Counted from the first letter of the stretch, positions 22,801 to 32,128 are shown. The stretch is DNA of 39,378 nucleotides from CAZIUL01 sp964542475 (GCA_964542475.1 CAZIUL010000038.1:1-39378); one strand, 5' to 3'. Numbers and translations: made by a program. The notes: a model not told the origin generated them from the sequence alone.

Positions 22801-25800
22801 GTGGCCGTGAATCCGGAGGAACTCCTTGTCCATGCGGATTTCGTGTCCGGCCTGGCGCGAAGCCTGGTGCTGGATGAACACCGTGCAGCGGACATAGCTC
22901 AGGAGACCTGGCTGGCTGCTCTGGAGCATCCACCTTCCGGGGAAAGGCCGCTCCGCGCATGGCTCGCCAAAGTGACCAGGAACTTTGCGCGCAAGCTCTT
23001 TCGGAGCGAGAGGCGCCGCGTCGCTTCGATCTTCCTGAAAGCACGGTGAAGACCCGGTTGAAACGGGGGCTGGAGAAGCTTAAGGATAAACTGGATGCCG
23101 GATACCAGGGCGATCGGAAGAGCTGGTGCCTTGCTCTGGCGCCTCTGACGGGATTGAACCTGCCCTTTCAATCCGCGCCTCCTCTTCTTTTCGGAGTTGT
23201 CGCCATGACCACCAAAGTAAAGATCAGTGTGGCAGCCCTTGTGATCCTTGGGGTGACCGCCTTGTTGTGGCAGGTGTTGAACGGCCCTCCATTGGGAAAT
23301 GTAGATTCCCTTTTGCATACCTCGGATAAGATCCAGGAGGAGGAATCGATCCGGGAGGATAGCGGATTATCTCCGGTGGATGAAACCGCCTCATCTATAA
23401 CAAAACCGAACGAAATCGCCAGAGAGATCGTTCAACCGAAGGGAACGAACCTCGTTGTCAAGATAAAGGATGGCACCACGGGCCGATGGGTGAAAGCCTT
23501 TGATTTTTCCCTGTCCCGCCAGATCCGGCAGGAACCGGCCTGGGTAAACCTGTGTCATGCGACCGTACAAGACGAGGGGGGATCTTTTTCCTGTCCCATC
23601 GAAGAAGCGGGCAGGTTTGTCCTAATGATCCGATCCTCCTCCTACCTGCCTTATACCTTGAGGGACATCGACCTCAAAGAGGATGAAGGACGTGTCATCT
23701 TTCCCATTGCCCTGGACCCCGGCGCCTCCGTGTCGGGACGTGTGATCGAGGATGCAACGGAAAAACCGGTATCAGGCGTACTGGTGAGCGCGGACCTTTT
23801 TCCCGGATTCAATCTGGATCATGTTCTGGCAGGCTTCACTGAACACGACGTTCATACCAGAACCGACGAACAAGGCCGCTTTACCCTGAAGGGGCTCGAG
23901 AGGAAAGGCAATACCGTTGCCGCCCTACATCCGGACTATGCCGAGGGTTTTGTGGAAGCGGCGCCGGGAGGAGAGGTGGAGATCCGCCTCAGGCAAGGAT
24001 ACCGGATCTTCGGCAGGGCTTACGGAGATGAGGGGCAGCCCGCGGAAGGGGTGGCCATACGCCTTTCGGGCGGGAGCATCCCCGTGGATAGGACCGTGTT
24101 CACCAGCAGGGACGGATCTTTTCGAACCGGTCCGATGCTATCCGGATGGGTGCGAGTGGAAGCGGTGCCACCGCCGGGAGAAAAGGAAGCGACCTTTGGA
24201 TTTACACGGGAAACAAAGTTCCAGGAGATCACGAACAAAGACTGCGAAGTCGATTTTGGTCCTTGCGCGGAACATGTTACGTGGCGCGGTACCTTTTATG
24301 ACTACGATGGCAAGGCCGTACCGAAGCTCCTTATCAATGTTAAGAGGCCGAACCGGACCCAGAGCTATCCACTCTTCGAGCCGATGCGCTCCGTCCATAC
24401 CGATGATCAAGGCCGATTCGAAATCCGGAAGCTTCTCGCACAGGAGTATCATGTGGATCTGTGGTATCCGGGACACTCGGTCAAAGTGGATCTGGGGGAG
24501 ATCGTGTTTGATAGGCCAGGAATCGTGAAAAGGGATATTCATGCCGCAGGGGCTGTGATCAAGGGCAATGTCAAGGATGAGAGGAGCGGGGAAAGGATCG
24601 TGGAGCCGATGCCGTTCGTCATGGCCATCTCCTCATCGAATATGCTGCCCAGGGCATTTACTTCCAGAGTGGATGAGGAAGGGCAATTCTGCCTGAGAGG
24701 GCTCCCCCCCGGAGCCTACCAACTCAGTGCATCCGCATCCGGTTACATCCCTTGCGGGCACCCGAAGGTTACGGTGGAGAAAGACCAGGTAATCGATGAT
24801 TTTGTGATTAAACTAAAAAAGAGCACCCGGCTGGTTCTCGAGTTTGTTGGTTTCGAGAGGGATACGCTCCGCGAGTTCGACCTCTACCTTTCCTGCAACG
24901 AGGAATCGGAAAGACGCTTCTTGAAGCGTAAGATTCGAGAGGGAGAGGCAGGCTTCGATCTGCTGGAAGGGAGTTATGCCGCCCGGATCGTTTTCAAGGG
25001 GTTCAATGAGCTGAAGCGGAGCTTCGAAATCGTACCCGGAGAAACCGAAGAGGAGGTGATCTATCGCGAAGAACTCGTGCGGGATGATGGGCTTCTCACC
25101 ATGAAACTGGAACTTTCCCACGCCGCTGGCGCACCCATTGCCGGCGCGGGGTTCCATTTATATCCCTTGGTGGTTCCTGGCAGCGACCCCTATACGGACT
25201 CATGCATAGGAACCACCGATTCCGAGGGCCGGGTGACGATGACCGGCTTCATGCCTGGAAAATGGAAGGTCTCTGCAAGGCTGGCGGAAGGTGGTAAAGT
25301 CGATTTCGAGGATCTGGTTGTTCCGGAAGATGGGCCGGATCCGTTCTTGCTACATCTGATCTTGCACGGAGGCACGGTGAGCGGCACCTTCGTGGACAAA
25401 CTCACGGGCAGGGTTTTCAGCGACACGGAACCCAAATGGTGGGTTTACCTCTATGAGGCGGAAACCGGCGAGGTGGTGAGTCAACTTCAAGGCGGACATG
25501 TGGGGCCTCGCTTTAAAATGGCGGGAATCCAGAGGGGTGAATACAAGCTTCGTGTAACCGTCCTGGGTTATGAAACCTTCGAATCCGAACCTTTCTTTCT
25601 CGCAGAAGGGCAGGCACTGGATATGGGTGCCATAACCATGGCTCCTTTGGGTATCCTGGATCTGGAGGTGGTGGACCTGGAAGGCAAGCATGTGAGGGCT
25701 TTCCGGGTGCTGTACAATGAGAAACCGCTGAAATACTATCAAACAAAACATCTATCCCTTGGGAAGTGTCGCTGCTACAACCTGCCTCTCGGTTCCGTGG

Positions 25801-25904
25801 AGATCACTGTGTGTGCCAGGGGATATGAAGATAAGAAGTTCACCCTGAACCTCGATCCCAACAAACCGCAACAGAAAAAGGTCACACTCTTCAAGGAGCC
25901 ATGA
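22801..25904 (+). pseudogene. Frameshifted paralogue of the sigma / carboxypeptidase-regulatory-like fusion
   Basis: The GTG start with AAGGAAG upstream opens an 82-codon frame (22801-23049) containing sigma region 2 (HADFVSGLARSLVLDEHRAA, AQETWLAALEHPP, AWLAKVTRNFARKL). It then runs out of frame. The next frame resumes at the end of region 4 (RRFDLPESTVKTRLKRG near 23020) and continues with a membrane segment and the surface repeats to 25904. Compared with the neighbour at 19222, roughly 58 residues between regions 2 and 4 are missing and the join is out of frame, at a GC-rich RRR-coding stretch. The sigma activity is therefore almost certainly lost. The downstream part has no stop for 900 codons and appears well preserved, so it may still be made from an internal start. 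Confidence 0.8.
23205..25904 (+). CDS. Membrane-anchored carboxypeptidase-regulatory-like protein, possible independent product
   Basis: If translation starts at the ATG at 23205 (CGGAG eight bases upstream) the product has 899 residues: a membrane segment (VKISVAALVILGVTALLWQV), a short linker, then beta-sandwich repeats such as SVSGRVIEDATEKPV, DVHTRTDEQGRFTLKGL and GYRIFGRAYGDEGQPAEG, aligning along their length with the neighbour at 19222. The orientation would place the repeats outside the cytoplasm. An equivalent ATG (MTTKVKI) with the same Shine-Dalgarno spacing exists inside the intact paralogue, which supports use of this start. The alternative is that the whole locus is a silent pseudogene. 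Binding partner and function are unknown. Confidence 0.5.
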   Translation: MTTKVKISVAALVILGVTALLWQVLNGPPLGNVDSLLHTSDKIQEEESIREDSGLSPVDETASSITKPNEIAREIVQPKGTNLVVKIKDGTTGRWVKAFDFSLSRQIRQEPAWVNLCHATVQDEGGSFSCPIEEAGRFVLMIRSSSYLPYTLRDIDLKEDEGRVIFPIALDPGASVSGRVIEDATEKPVSGVLVSADLFPGFNLDHVLAGFTEHDVHTRTDEQGRFTLKGLERKGNTVAALHPDYAEGFVEAAPGGEVEIRLRQGYRIFGRAYGDEGQPAEGVAIRLSGGSIPVDRTVFTSRDGSFRTGPMLSGWVRVEAVPPPGEKEATFGFTRETKFQEITNKDCEVDFGPCAEHVTWRGTFYDYDGKAVPKLLINVKRPNRTQSYPLFEPMRSVHTDDQGRFEIRKLLAQEYHVDLWYPGHSVKVDLGEIVFDRPGIVKRDIHAAGAVIKGNVKDERSGERIVEPMPFVMAISSSNMLPRAFTSRVDEEGQFCLRGLPPGAYQLSASASGYIPCGHPKVTVEKDQVIDDFVIKLKKSTRLVLEFVGFERDTLREFDLYLSCNEESERRFLKRKIREGEAGFDLLEGSYAARIVFKGFNELKRSFEIVPGETEEEVIYREELVRDDGLLTMKLELSHAAGAPIAGAGFHLYPLVVPGSDPYTDSCIGTTDSEGRVTMTGFMPGKWKVSARLAEGGKVDFEDLVVPEDGPDPFLLHLILHGGTVSGTFVDKLTGRVFSDTEPKWWVYLYEAETGEVVSQLQGGHVGPRFKMAGIQRGEYKLRVTVLGYETFESEPFFLAEGQALDMGAITMAPLGILDLEVVDLEGKHVRAFRVLYNEKPLKYYQTKHLSLGKCRCYNLPLGSVEITVCARGYEDKKFTLNLDPNKPQQKKVTLFKEP

Positions 25905-26016
25905 GAGGGAATGACCCACGTGGGTCATCAAGCTAAGGTGCTGCAGCCGATGCGTACGAGGACATAATCATCTACAGCCTAGCCGAGGTGCCGAGCGAGG
26001 TCGGCTTTGCTTGGTA
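25904..26016. repeat. Duplicated gene tail, copy 2 (contains CACGTG palindrome)
   Basis: Second copy of the tail at 22517-22626, including the same perfect palindrome ATGACCCACGTGGGTCAT (25911-25928). Here the coding-like frame has a stop (AGC TAA) that copy 1 lacks. Together with the paralogous genes it marks a tandem duplication with a unit of about 3.2-3.4 kb. Confidence 0.8.
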
Positions 26017-26040
26017 GCGGAATTTCCCTGCACTTAAAAC

Positions 26041-26067
26041 TTGATTATTTTCCCCTTGATTTATAAT
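26041..26067 (+). promoter_or_regulatory. Candidate promoter of the AAA_14 ATPase gene
   Basis: TTGATT (26041-26046) and TATAAT (26062-26067) are 15 bases apart, slightly short. The perfect -10 box and the palindrome directly after it favour a real, regulated promoter. Confidence 0.45.
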
Positions 26068-26071
26068 CTAA

Positions 26072-26089
26072 TTCGGACTAAAGTCCGAA
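26072..26089. promoter_or_regulatory. Perfect operator-like palindrome TTCGGACT-AA-AGTCCGAA
   Basis: Two eight-base arms separated by AA form a perfect inverted repeat four bases downstream of the TATAAT box and 32 bases before the ATPase start codon. A protein bound here would cover the transcription start. It could also form an RNA hairpin at the 5' end. The binding protein is unknown. Confidence 0.6.
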
Positions 26090-26121
26090 AAAGTAATACT
26101 TATTAGGAGCTGTATCCCCGA

Positions 26122-27291
26122 ATGAAAATAATCAAAAGGATACTCGATATAGACCTTCCCTTGAAACAATCCGCCTTCTTGTGGGGACCGAGAAAGACGG
26201 GGAAATCCACGCACCTGCATACAAAATTTCCTGACAGCATGGTTTTCGATTTTTTGAAAACCGATCTTTTTCTCGAGTTTTCCAAGAAGCCTGCGTTACT
26301 CAGGGAACAACTGCTGGCTTCTAAGGAAGAATCATTGAAATCCCCGGTGGTCTTGGATGAAGTCCAGAAGATCCCACGGATCCTGGATGAGGTTCAATGG
26401 TTGATCGATAACAAGAGTATTCGATTCATCCTTTGTGGATCCAGCGCAAGAAAGCTCAAAAGAGGAAAGGCCAACCTTCTTGGCGGCCGGGCCTGGCGTT
26501 ATGAAATGTTTCCCCTCGTCTCTTTGGAACTTGAAAAGTTTACAAAACCGGATCTGCTGCGAATACTGAATCGCGGCCTTGTGCCGGCTCATTACCTCCA
26601 ACATGATTACAGAAAAGCATTAAGGGCCTATACGCAGGACTACCTGAAGGAAGAGGTCTTTGATGAGGGATTGACAAGAAACATTCCCGCTTTCTCAAGG
26701 TTTTTCGACGCCATGGGATACTCGCACGGGGAATTGACCAACTATTCCAATATCGCCCGCGAATGCGGAGTGGATTCGAAAACCGTGAAAGAGTATTACC
26801 AGATCCTCGTTGACACCCTTTTGGGGAGGTTTGTGGAACCTTTCAAGCGCAGGCAGGAGAGGCAGGTAATAACCAGGGCTTCCAAGTTTTACCTCTTTGA
26901 TGTGGGTGTTGCCGGAATCATTACGAAAAGGCGAGTGGAAGAAGAAAAAGGAGAACTTTTCGGCAAAGCCTTCGAGCATTTCATTCTCATGGAGCTGGCA
27001 GCTTACGAATCTTATGCCGATCTCGACTTCGGGATCAACTTCTGGAGAACGAAAACAGGAATGGAAGTCGATTTCGTGCTTGGTAAGGGAGAGGTGGCTA
27101 TTGAAGTAAAAGGTACGAACCGTGTGGATAAGCGGGATCTGAAAGCCCTCAAGGCTTTCTCGGAAAAATACGCTCCACGGAAAACACTGGTTGTCTGCAA
27201 CGAAACGAGAGAAAGGGTTCAAGACGGAATCCGCATCATGCCGTACAGGAATTTCCTCAATGAACTATGGGATGGGCGAGTTATCAGCTGA
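26122..27291 (+). CDS. AAA_14 / DUF4143 family ATPase
   Basis: The 389-residue product has a Walker A motif GPRKTGKST (residues about 22-30), a Walker B-like PVVLDEVQK near 75-83, a sensor-type ILCGSSARKLK near 102-112, and a C-terminal DUF4143 part (FYLFDVGVAG, GKAFEHFILMEL, then INFWRTKTGMEVDFVLGKGEVAIEVK, which resembles a PD-(D/E)XK nuclease-like fold). These proteins are widespread, move often between genomes and have no settled function; defence or toxin-antitoxin-like roles have been proposed for relatives. It has its own promoter and palindromic operator, and the gene ends 65 bases before the first URO-D gene, so read-through is possible. It interrupts an otherwise carbohydrate-related region, which suggests insertion by transfer. 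Confidence 0.9.
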   Translation: MKIIKRILDIDLPLKQSAFLWGPRKTGKSTHLHTKFPDSMVFDFLKTDLFLEFSKKPALLREQLLASKEESLKSPVVLDEVQKIPRILDEVQWLIDNKSIRFILCGSSARKLKRGKANLLGGRAWRYEMFPLVSLELEKFTKPDLLRILNRGLVPAHYLQHDYRKALRAYTQDYLKEEVFDEGLTRNIPAFSRFFDAMGYSHGELTNYSNIARECGVDSKTVKEYYQILVDTLLGRFVEPFKRRQERQVITRASKFYLFDVGVAGIITKRRVEEEKGELFGKAFEHFILMELAAYESYADLDFGINFWRTKTGMEVDFVLGKGEVAIEVKGTNRVDKRDLKALKAFSEKYAPRKTLVVCNETRERVQDGIRIMPYRNFLNELWDGRVIS

Positions 27292-27356
27292 TTCCGGAAG
27301 GAGTCTTCAGGAAGTACAGGAGCGAAGGTCTGAAACGAGGGAGAGGAGGTATCCCG

Positions 27357-28412
27357 TTGCGAATGACGTCGAGAGAGAGGGTGCTCGCCGCTTTCAGGCA
27401 CGAGGAGCCCGACCGGGTGCCGTGCTGGTGCGGCGCGTCAACCGAGTTCTGGGAAAAGGCCAAAGGGGAGCTCGGGCTCGGAGACGAGGAGCTCAGGCTC
27501 CGGTTCGGGGACGACTTCCGCAGGGTCTTTGCGAGGTACACCGGCCCGGAGGAGCCGCTTTCCGAGGGCGCTGTATACCGGACGATCTTCGGTATCGAGC
27601 GGTGCGGCGTGGGTTACGGTCAGCCGATGCAGCATCCCCTGTCCAACGCTTCGGTGAAGGAGGTTAATGACTACCCCTGGCCAGATCCGGCGTGGATGGA
27701 TCTCTCCCACATCCGGGCGGAGGCTGAATCGCACAGCGGGGAATACGCGATCCTCGGCGGCGACTGGGCCCCGTTCTGGCACGATGCCATCGATCTTCTG
27801 GGGATGGAAAACCTCTACATGAAAATGTACGATGAGCCGGAGCTCGTGGACGCGCTGATGAAGCACATGGTCGACTACTATGCAGCTGTCAGCAGGCGCA
27901 TCTTTGACGCGGCAGGCGATCTCATCGACATCTATTTCATTGGCAACGATTTTGGCAGCCAGACCGGGCCGCTCCTGGGGCCGGAGCTGTTCGAGCGCTT
28001 TATCCTGCCCCACCTTAGGAGGCTCGTGGAGCTCGGGCATGAATACGATCTGATAGTCATGCTGCACTGCTGCGGCGGTTTCAGGCCCCTGATCCCGATG
28101 ATGATCGAGGCCGGCATCGAGGGTTTTCACACCATTCAGCCGTGCTGCAGGGGGATGAGCCTCAGGGAGCTCAAAAAAGATTTCGGGCACAGGGTGCTGT
28201 TCAACGGCGCCATCGATTCACAGCACGTGCTGATCAACGGCACGCCCGAATCGGTGCGCAACGATGTACGCGAAGTGCTTGATATTATGATGCCCGGCGG
28301 CGGTTTCGTGGCCGGAGCCAGTCACGATACGATTCTCGAGGAAACACCGGTGGAGAACGTGCTCGCCATGTTCGACGCCATACACGAGTTCGGCGTTTAC
28401 GGTGTACAGTAA
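27357..28412 (+). CDS. Uroporphyrinogen decarboxylase (URO-D/MtaA) family protein 1
   Basis: The 351-residue product belongs to the URO-D superfamily (N-terminal TSRERVLAAFRHEEPDRVP is diagnostic). I choose the TTG at 27357 because AGGAGG lies seven bases before it; the ATG two codons later has poor spacing. The LHCCGGF motif (about residues 236-242) and the Cys pair in TIQPCC fit Zn-binding methylcobamide-dependent methyltransferases (MtaA/MtbA type) better than true HemE, which uses conserved Arg and Asp residues to hold porphyrin. Such proteins take part in methyl transfer or demethylation; the substrate is unknown. It is followed 18 bases later by a second member, so both are probably co-transcribed, and a GH127 gene comes next. 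Confidence 0.85.
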   Translation: MRMTSRERVLAAFRHEEPDRVPCWCGASTEFWEKAKGELGLGDEELRLRFGDDFRRVFARYTGPEEPLSEGAVYRTIFGIERCGVGYGQPMQHPLSNASVKEVNDYPWPDPAWMDLSHIRAEAESHSGEYAILGGDWAPFWHDAIDLLGMENLYMKMYDEPELVDALMKHMVDYYAAVSRRIFDAAGDLIDIYFIGNDFGSQTGPLLGPELFERFILPHLRRLVELGHEYDLIVMLHCCGGFRPLIPMMIEAGIEGFHTIQPCCRGMSLRELKKDFGHRVLFNGAIDSQHVLINGTPESVRNDVREVLDIMMPGGGFVAGASHDTILEETPVENVLAMFDAIHEFGVYGVQ

Positions 28413-28430
28413 AGAGAGAAGGAGCGCGAC

Positions 28431-29546
28431 ATGAAACCAAAAGAACGGATGCACACCGCGCTGAAGGGGGAAAAGCCGGACAGGCTTCCTGTCAGCTTTC
28501 ATCAGTGGCAGCCTTATCACCTGAACGAGTACCTCGGGGGGATCAGCGACCTGGAAGCTTTCGAGCGGTTCGATATGGATGCCTCTATCCAGTACTTCCA
28601 GGACATGGGGCAGTTCTGGCTTGGGGATGCGGATTTTACCAGGTTCTCAACGCCGGAATGGAGGGAAGAGGTAAAGGTCGTGAAAGGCGACCCCGAGGAC
28701 CGGATCTGCCATCACACCATCCGGACACCCGGCGGGGTGCTCACCTACAAGACAGCCGGAAACCTGAAAACGACCTGGATAACCGAGTACCTGATCAAGA
28801 GGGACGAGGATGTCGAGCTCATCAACAAGTACATGCCGGTGCCGAAGCTGGACCCGGGACCGGTTGCGAAGGCGTACGACAGGGTGGGGGACCGGGGCAT
28901 TCTGCGGGGATTCGTGTGGGGCGACCAGGCTGGTTGCTGGCAGCACGCGGCCTGTCTCATGGACATCCAGGACCTGATCATGCGCACCTTTGATGCGCCT
29001 GACTGGGTTCACCTGCTCCTGAATGTCCTGTTGGAGAAAAAGCTCCGCTTCATCGATTCGATGAAAGGGGCGAGGTTCGACCTGGTTGAGACAGGCGGCG
29101 GCGCTTCGTCCTCCACGCTCCTTTCCCCGAAGGTTCACGAGGAGTTCTGCCTGCCTTATGACCGGAAGCTGCATGATGCGCTTCACGAACTCGGGTTCAA
29201 GGTTACCTATCATACGTGCGGGGGCACGAGAGGCATCGAAGAGCTGATCGTTCGTAACGGTGCGGATGCCTCGGAAACCCTCGCGCCGAAGAGCATCGGC
29301 GGAAACAACGAGCCCTGGGAACTCAAGGAGATAATCGGCGACCGGATGGCCCTGATCGGTGGCTTTGACCAGTTCAACGTGTTGACCAGGGGGAGCCCTG
29401 ATGAGATCCGGCGGATGGTGTTCACCCTCTTCGAAAAAGTGGGATACGAGGGCGGATACATCCTGTCCTGCGCTGATCACTTCTTCGAAACACCAGTCGA
29501 GAACATCGAGACCTACGTCAAGGCCGCGCGTGAGTGCGTGTATTGA
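28431..29546 (+). CDS. Uroporphyrinogen decarboxylase (URO-D/MtaA) family protein 2
   Basis: The 371-residue product starts at an ATG with GAAGGAG upstream. It shares the family opening (MKPKERMHTALKGEKPDRLP) and has HTCGG at residues 261-265, with Cys347 in LSCADHFFETP as a likely third metal ligand, as expected for the Zn site of corrinoid-dependent methyltransferases. It differs considerably from protein 1 (FDLVETGGGASSSTLLSP; RGFVWGDQAGCWQHA), so the pair is not a recent duplication and may work on different substrates or as two subunits. No corrinoid-binding protein or corrinoid-activating protein is encoded nearby, so partners would have to be elsewhere. The GH127 lipoprotein gene begins 70 bases downstream. 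Confidence 0.87.
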   Translation: MKPKERMHTALKGEKPDRLPVSFHQWQPYHLNEYLGGISDLEAFERFDMDASIQYFQDMGQFWLGDADFTRFSTPEWREEVKVVKGDPEDRICHHTIRTPGGVLTYKTAGNLKTTWITEYLIKRDEDVELINKYMPVPKLDPGPVAKAYDRVGDRGILRGFVWGDQAGCWQHAACLMDIQDLIMRTFDAPDWVHLLLNVLLEKKLRFIDSMKGARFDLVETGGGASSSTLLSPKVHEEFCLPYDRKLHDALHELGFKVTYHTCGGTRGIEELIVRNGADASETLAPKSIGGNNEPWELKEIIGDRMALIGGFDQFNVLTRGSPDEIRRMVFTLFEKVGYEGGYILSCADHFFETPVENIETYVKAARECVY

Positions 29547-29616
29547 TGATCGGCTCGTACTGTTTTGCCCAAGTATAGCATTTCATTTCACATGTTTTTG
29601 TTGAAGGAGCGGATAA

Positions 29617-32121
29617 ATGAACAGATGCCTGATGGCGATTTTCTGGGCGGTAACGGTTCTTGTCGTGGCCGTAGCGTGCGGGCAAACAACTGTTTCCAGA
29701 GCGACTCCCGGATTCATGGATGCGGGCACAGTTGCTGTGGTGGACAGGCCAGACATCAGTGAAACAAACGATTTCTACACGGGCAATCGTGAACCTCTGC
29801 TTCCCAGTCCGTTCATCAAGCTGCCACCGGGTTCAATAAAACCGAAGGGTTGGATTCACAAGCAGCTTCGCCTTCAGGCGGACGGTTTTCACGGACACCT
29901 CACCGAGATCAGCGGTTTCTTGAAAAAGGATGGCAATGCGTGGCTGAGTCCTGACACGGGCGAGCACGGCTGGGAGGAGCCGGTGTACTGGCTCAAGGGT
30001 TATAGCAACTGCGCCTATGTGCTTGGCGACGAGGAGATGATTGCCGAGACGAAGATATGGATCGAAGGCATTCTGAACAGCCAAAAGCAGGACGGCTGGT
30101 TCGGGCCTGACAAGGGAAGGAAAGGCGCAGCAACGAGGCTGCAGGGCCGCTCGGATCTGTGGCCCAACATGATCGCACTGTTCTGCCTGCAGGACTACTA
30201 CGAGTATACGGGTGATGAGCGCGTGATCGAGCTGATGACGAGCTACATGCGCTACCTGGAAGGAGTGCCGGAAGACGGGTTTCTGGTCGGCTTCTGGCCC
30301 AAGATGCGCGCCGCGGATTTGCTGTACAGCGTTTATTGGCTGTACAACAGGACAGGTGATGCGTTTTTGCTTGAGCTGTCTCACAAGGTTCATCGCAACA
30401 CGGCCAGATGGGACGAGGGGGTAACAAACTGGCACAACGTAAACATGTCCCAGGCGTTCGGCGGGTCGGCAACGTACTACCAGCAGACAAAGGATCCCGG
30501 GCACCTCTATGCTGCGGAGCTCAACTGGCAGAAGATCCGCGACATGTACGGCCGTGTGCCCGGGGGGATGTTCGGCGGCGACGAGAACTGCAGGGAGGGC
30601 TACACGGGCCCAAGGCAGGCTGTTGAGACGTGCGGGATGGTCGAGATGATGCTTTCGCACGAGACGCTGCTGCGGATCACCGGCAATCCCGTGTGGGCGG
30701 ACCGCTGCGAGGATGTGGCGTTCAACTCCCTTCCGGCTTCCGCCACGGCTGACATGAAAGCACTGCGGTACCTTACTTCGCCGAACATGGTGCTGTCCGA
30801 CAGACACGACAAGTCGCCGGGCCTGCAGAACGGCGGGGCCATGCTGCTCATGAACCCGCACTCCCACCGGTGCTGCCAGCACAACATGGGGCACGGCTGG
30901 CCTTACTATGCGCAGAACCTGTGGCTTGCAACTCCCGGCAACGGCCTGGCAGCCGTGATGTACGGGGCATGCGAACTATCCGCGAAGGTGGGGGGCGGCA
31001 CGGAGGTGACCATCGCGGAAAACACGAACTATCCGTTTGACGAGCTGGTTGAGTTCGTTGTGACCGCGCCGAAACCGGTGGAGTTCCCTTTGTATCTGCG
31101 CGTGCCTGGATGGTGCGCGAAACCGGAATTGACAATCAACGGGGAAACGGTCGGTATCAATGAAAGACCGCCGGCCTACATTGTTATCGATCGTGTATGG
31201 ACCGACAATGACACCGTGTCGCTGTCGCTACCCATGGAAGTGTCGCTCAGGAAATGGAAGAAGAACCTCAACAGCGTTTCAGTGGACCGCGGCCCCTTGA
31301 CATATTCACTGAAGATAGGTGAGAAGTATGTTCGCCATGGAGGCACGGGCGAGTGGCCCGCATGGGAGATTCATCCGACAACCGCATGGAACTACGGGCT
31401 GGAGCTGAAAGGGGATGATCCGGCAGCGGGAATCGATGTGGTCGGGAAGGACTGGCCCTCTACTGATATGCCGTTCGTGGCGGATGACGCTCCAGTTGTT
31501 CTCAGGGCAAGGGGCAGGAAGATTCCCGAATGGCGGCTGGACAGCCGTTTCGGGCTTGTCGGCGAGCTCCAACAAAGCCCGGTTTTTTCCAGAGAGCCTG
31601 TTGAAACAGTAATGTTGATACCCATGGGCGCGGCCAGGCTCCGCGTGAGCTCGTTTCCCGTTGTAAGCGATGAACCCGGTGCCTTCAAGTGGAAGCCGCC
31701 TCCTTCGAAGATGGCATCGCATGTTTACTCGGGCGATACGGTAGAAGCTCTTTGGGATGGAAAGGTGCCCAAGAACTCATGCGACCATGACATACCGCGG
31801 TTTACCTGGTGGAGCATGCGCGGCACAACGGAATGGGTGCAATACAACCTTGAAAAACAGACCACGGTCACATCAGTAGAGGTCTACTGGTTCGACGACA
31901 CCGGGATCGGCGCCTGCCGTACGCCGAGCTCCTGGCGGCTGCTCTACAAAGACGGAGATGACTGGAAAGAGGTGACCGGGGCAAGCGGGTACGGAGTCGA
32001 AAAGGACAGGTTCAACAAGGTTACATTCGATCCGGTGCGAACGGATTCCCTTCGAGTGGAAGCGAGGCTGCGGCCGGATCTGTCCGGCGGCATACTGGAG
32101 ATGCGAGTAAGCGCGGAGTAA
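29617..32121 (+). CDS. GH127-family (DUF1680) beta-L-arabinofuranosidase-like lipoprotein
   Basis: The 834-residue product has a signal sequence with a lipoprotein-like site (VLVVAVAC, Cys21). The (alpha/alpha)6 barrel of GH127 follows, with the Zn/thiolate centre visible: Glu337 and Cys339 in VETCGMVEMM, and Cys419-Cys420 in SHRCCQHNMGHGWPYY, where the first Cys of the pair is the nucleophile in characterised enzymes. Glu323 (GGDENC) fits the acid/base. A beta domain follows and residues about 705-834 look discoidin-like (EWVQYNLEKQTTVTSVEVYW, TPSSWRLLYKDG). The family cleaves beta-L-arabinofuranose, with related GH families acting on other sugars. It lies in the same direction as the two URO-D genes. 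Its stop codon is only seven bases from the stop of the convergent LTA-synthase-like gene. Confidence 0.88.
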   Translation: MNRCLMAIFWAVTVLVVAVACGQTTVSRATPGFMDAGTVAVVDRPDISETNDFYTGNREPLLPSPFIKLPPGSIKPKGWIHKQLRLQADGFHGHLTEISGFLKKDGNAWLSPDTGEHGWEEPVYWLKGYSNCAYVLGDEEMIAETKIWIEGILNSQKQDGWFGPDKGRKGAATRLQGRSDLWPNMIALFCLQDYYEYTGDERVIELMTSYMRYLEGVPEDGFLVGFWPKMRAADLLYSVYWLYNRTGDAFLLELSHKVHRNTARWDEGVTNWHNVNMSQAFGGSATYYQQTKDPGHLYAAELNWQKIRDMYGRVPGGMFGGDENCREGYTGPRQAVETCGMVEMMLSHETLLRITGNPVWADRCEDVAFNSLPASATADMKALRYLTSPNMVLSDRHDKSPGLQNGGAMLLMNPHSHRCCQHNMGHGWPYYAQNLWLATPGNGLAAVMYGACELSAKVGGGTEVTIAENTNYPFDELVEFVVTAPKPVEFPLYLRVPGWCAKPELTINGETVGINERPPAYIVIDRVWTDNDTVSLSLPMEVSLRKWKKNLNSVSVDRGPLTYSLKIGEKYVRHGGTGEWPAWEIHPTTAWNYGLELKGDDPAAGIDVVGKDWPSTDMPFVADDAPVVLRARGRKIPEWRLDSRFGLVGELQQSPVFSREPVETVMLIPMGAARLRVSSFPVVSDEPGAFKWKPPPSKMASHVYSGDTVEALWDGKVPKNSCDHDIPRFTWWSMRGTTEWVQYNLEKQTTVTSVEVYWFDDTGIGACRTPSSWRLLYKDGDDWKEVTGASGYGVEKDRFNKVTFDPVRTDSLRVEARLRPDLSGGILEMRVSAE

Positions 32122-32128
32122 GTCCGTG

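Noticed and set aside
26122..27291. ATPase gene considered as a transposase or IS-associated gene
   Set aside because: No DDE or other transposase motif and no flanking inverted repeats were seen; the Walker motifs and C-terminal part fit AAA_14/DUF4143.
28647..29480. 277-codon minus-strand frame opposite the second URO-D gene
   Set aside because: Complete overlap with a conserved enzyme gene and no motif of its own.
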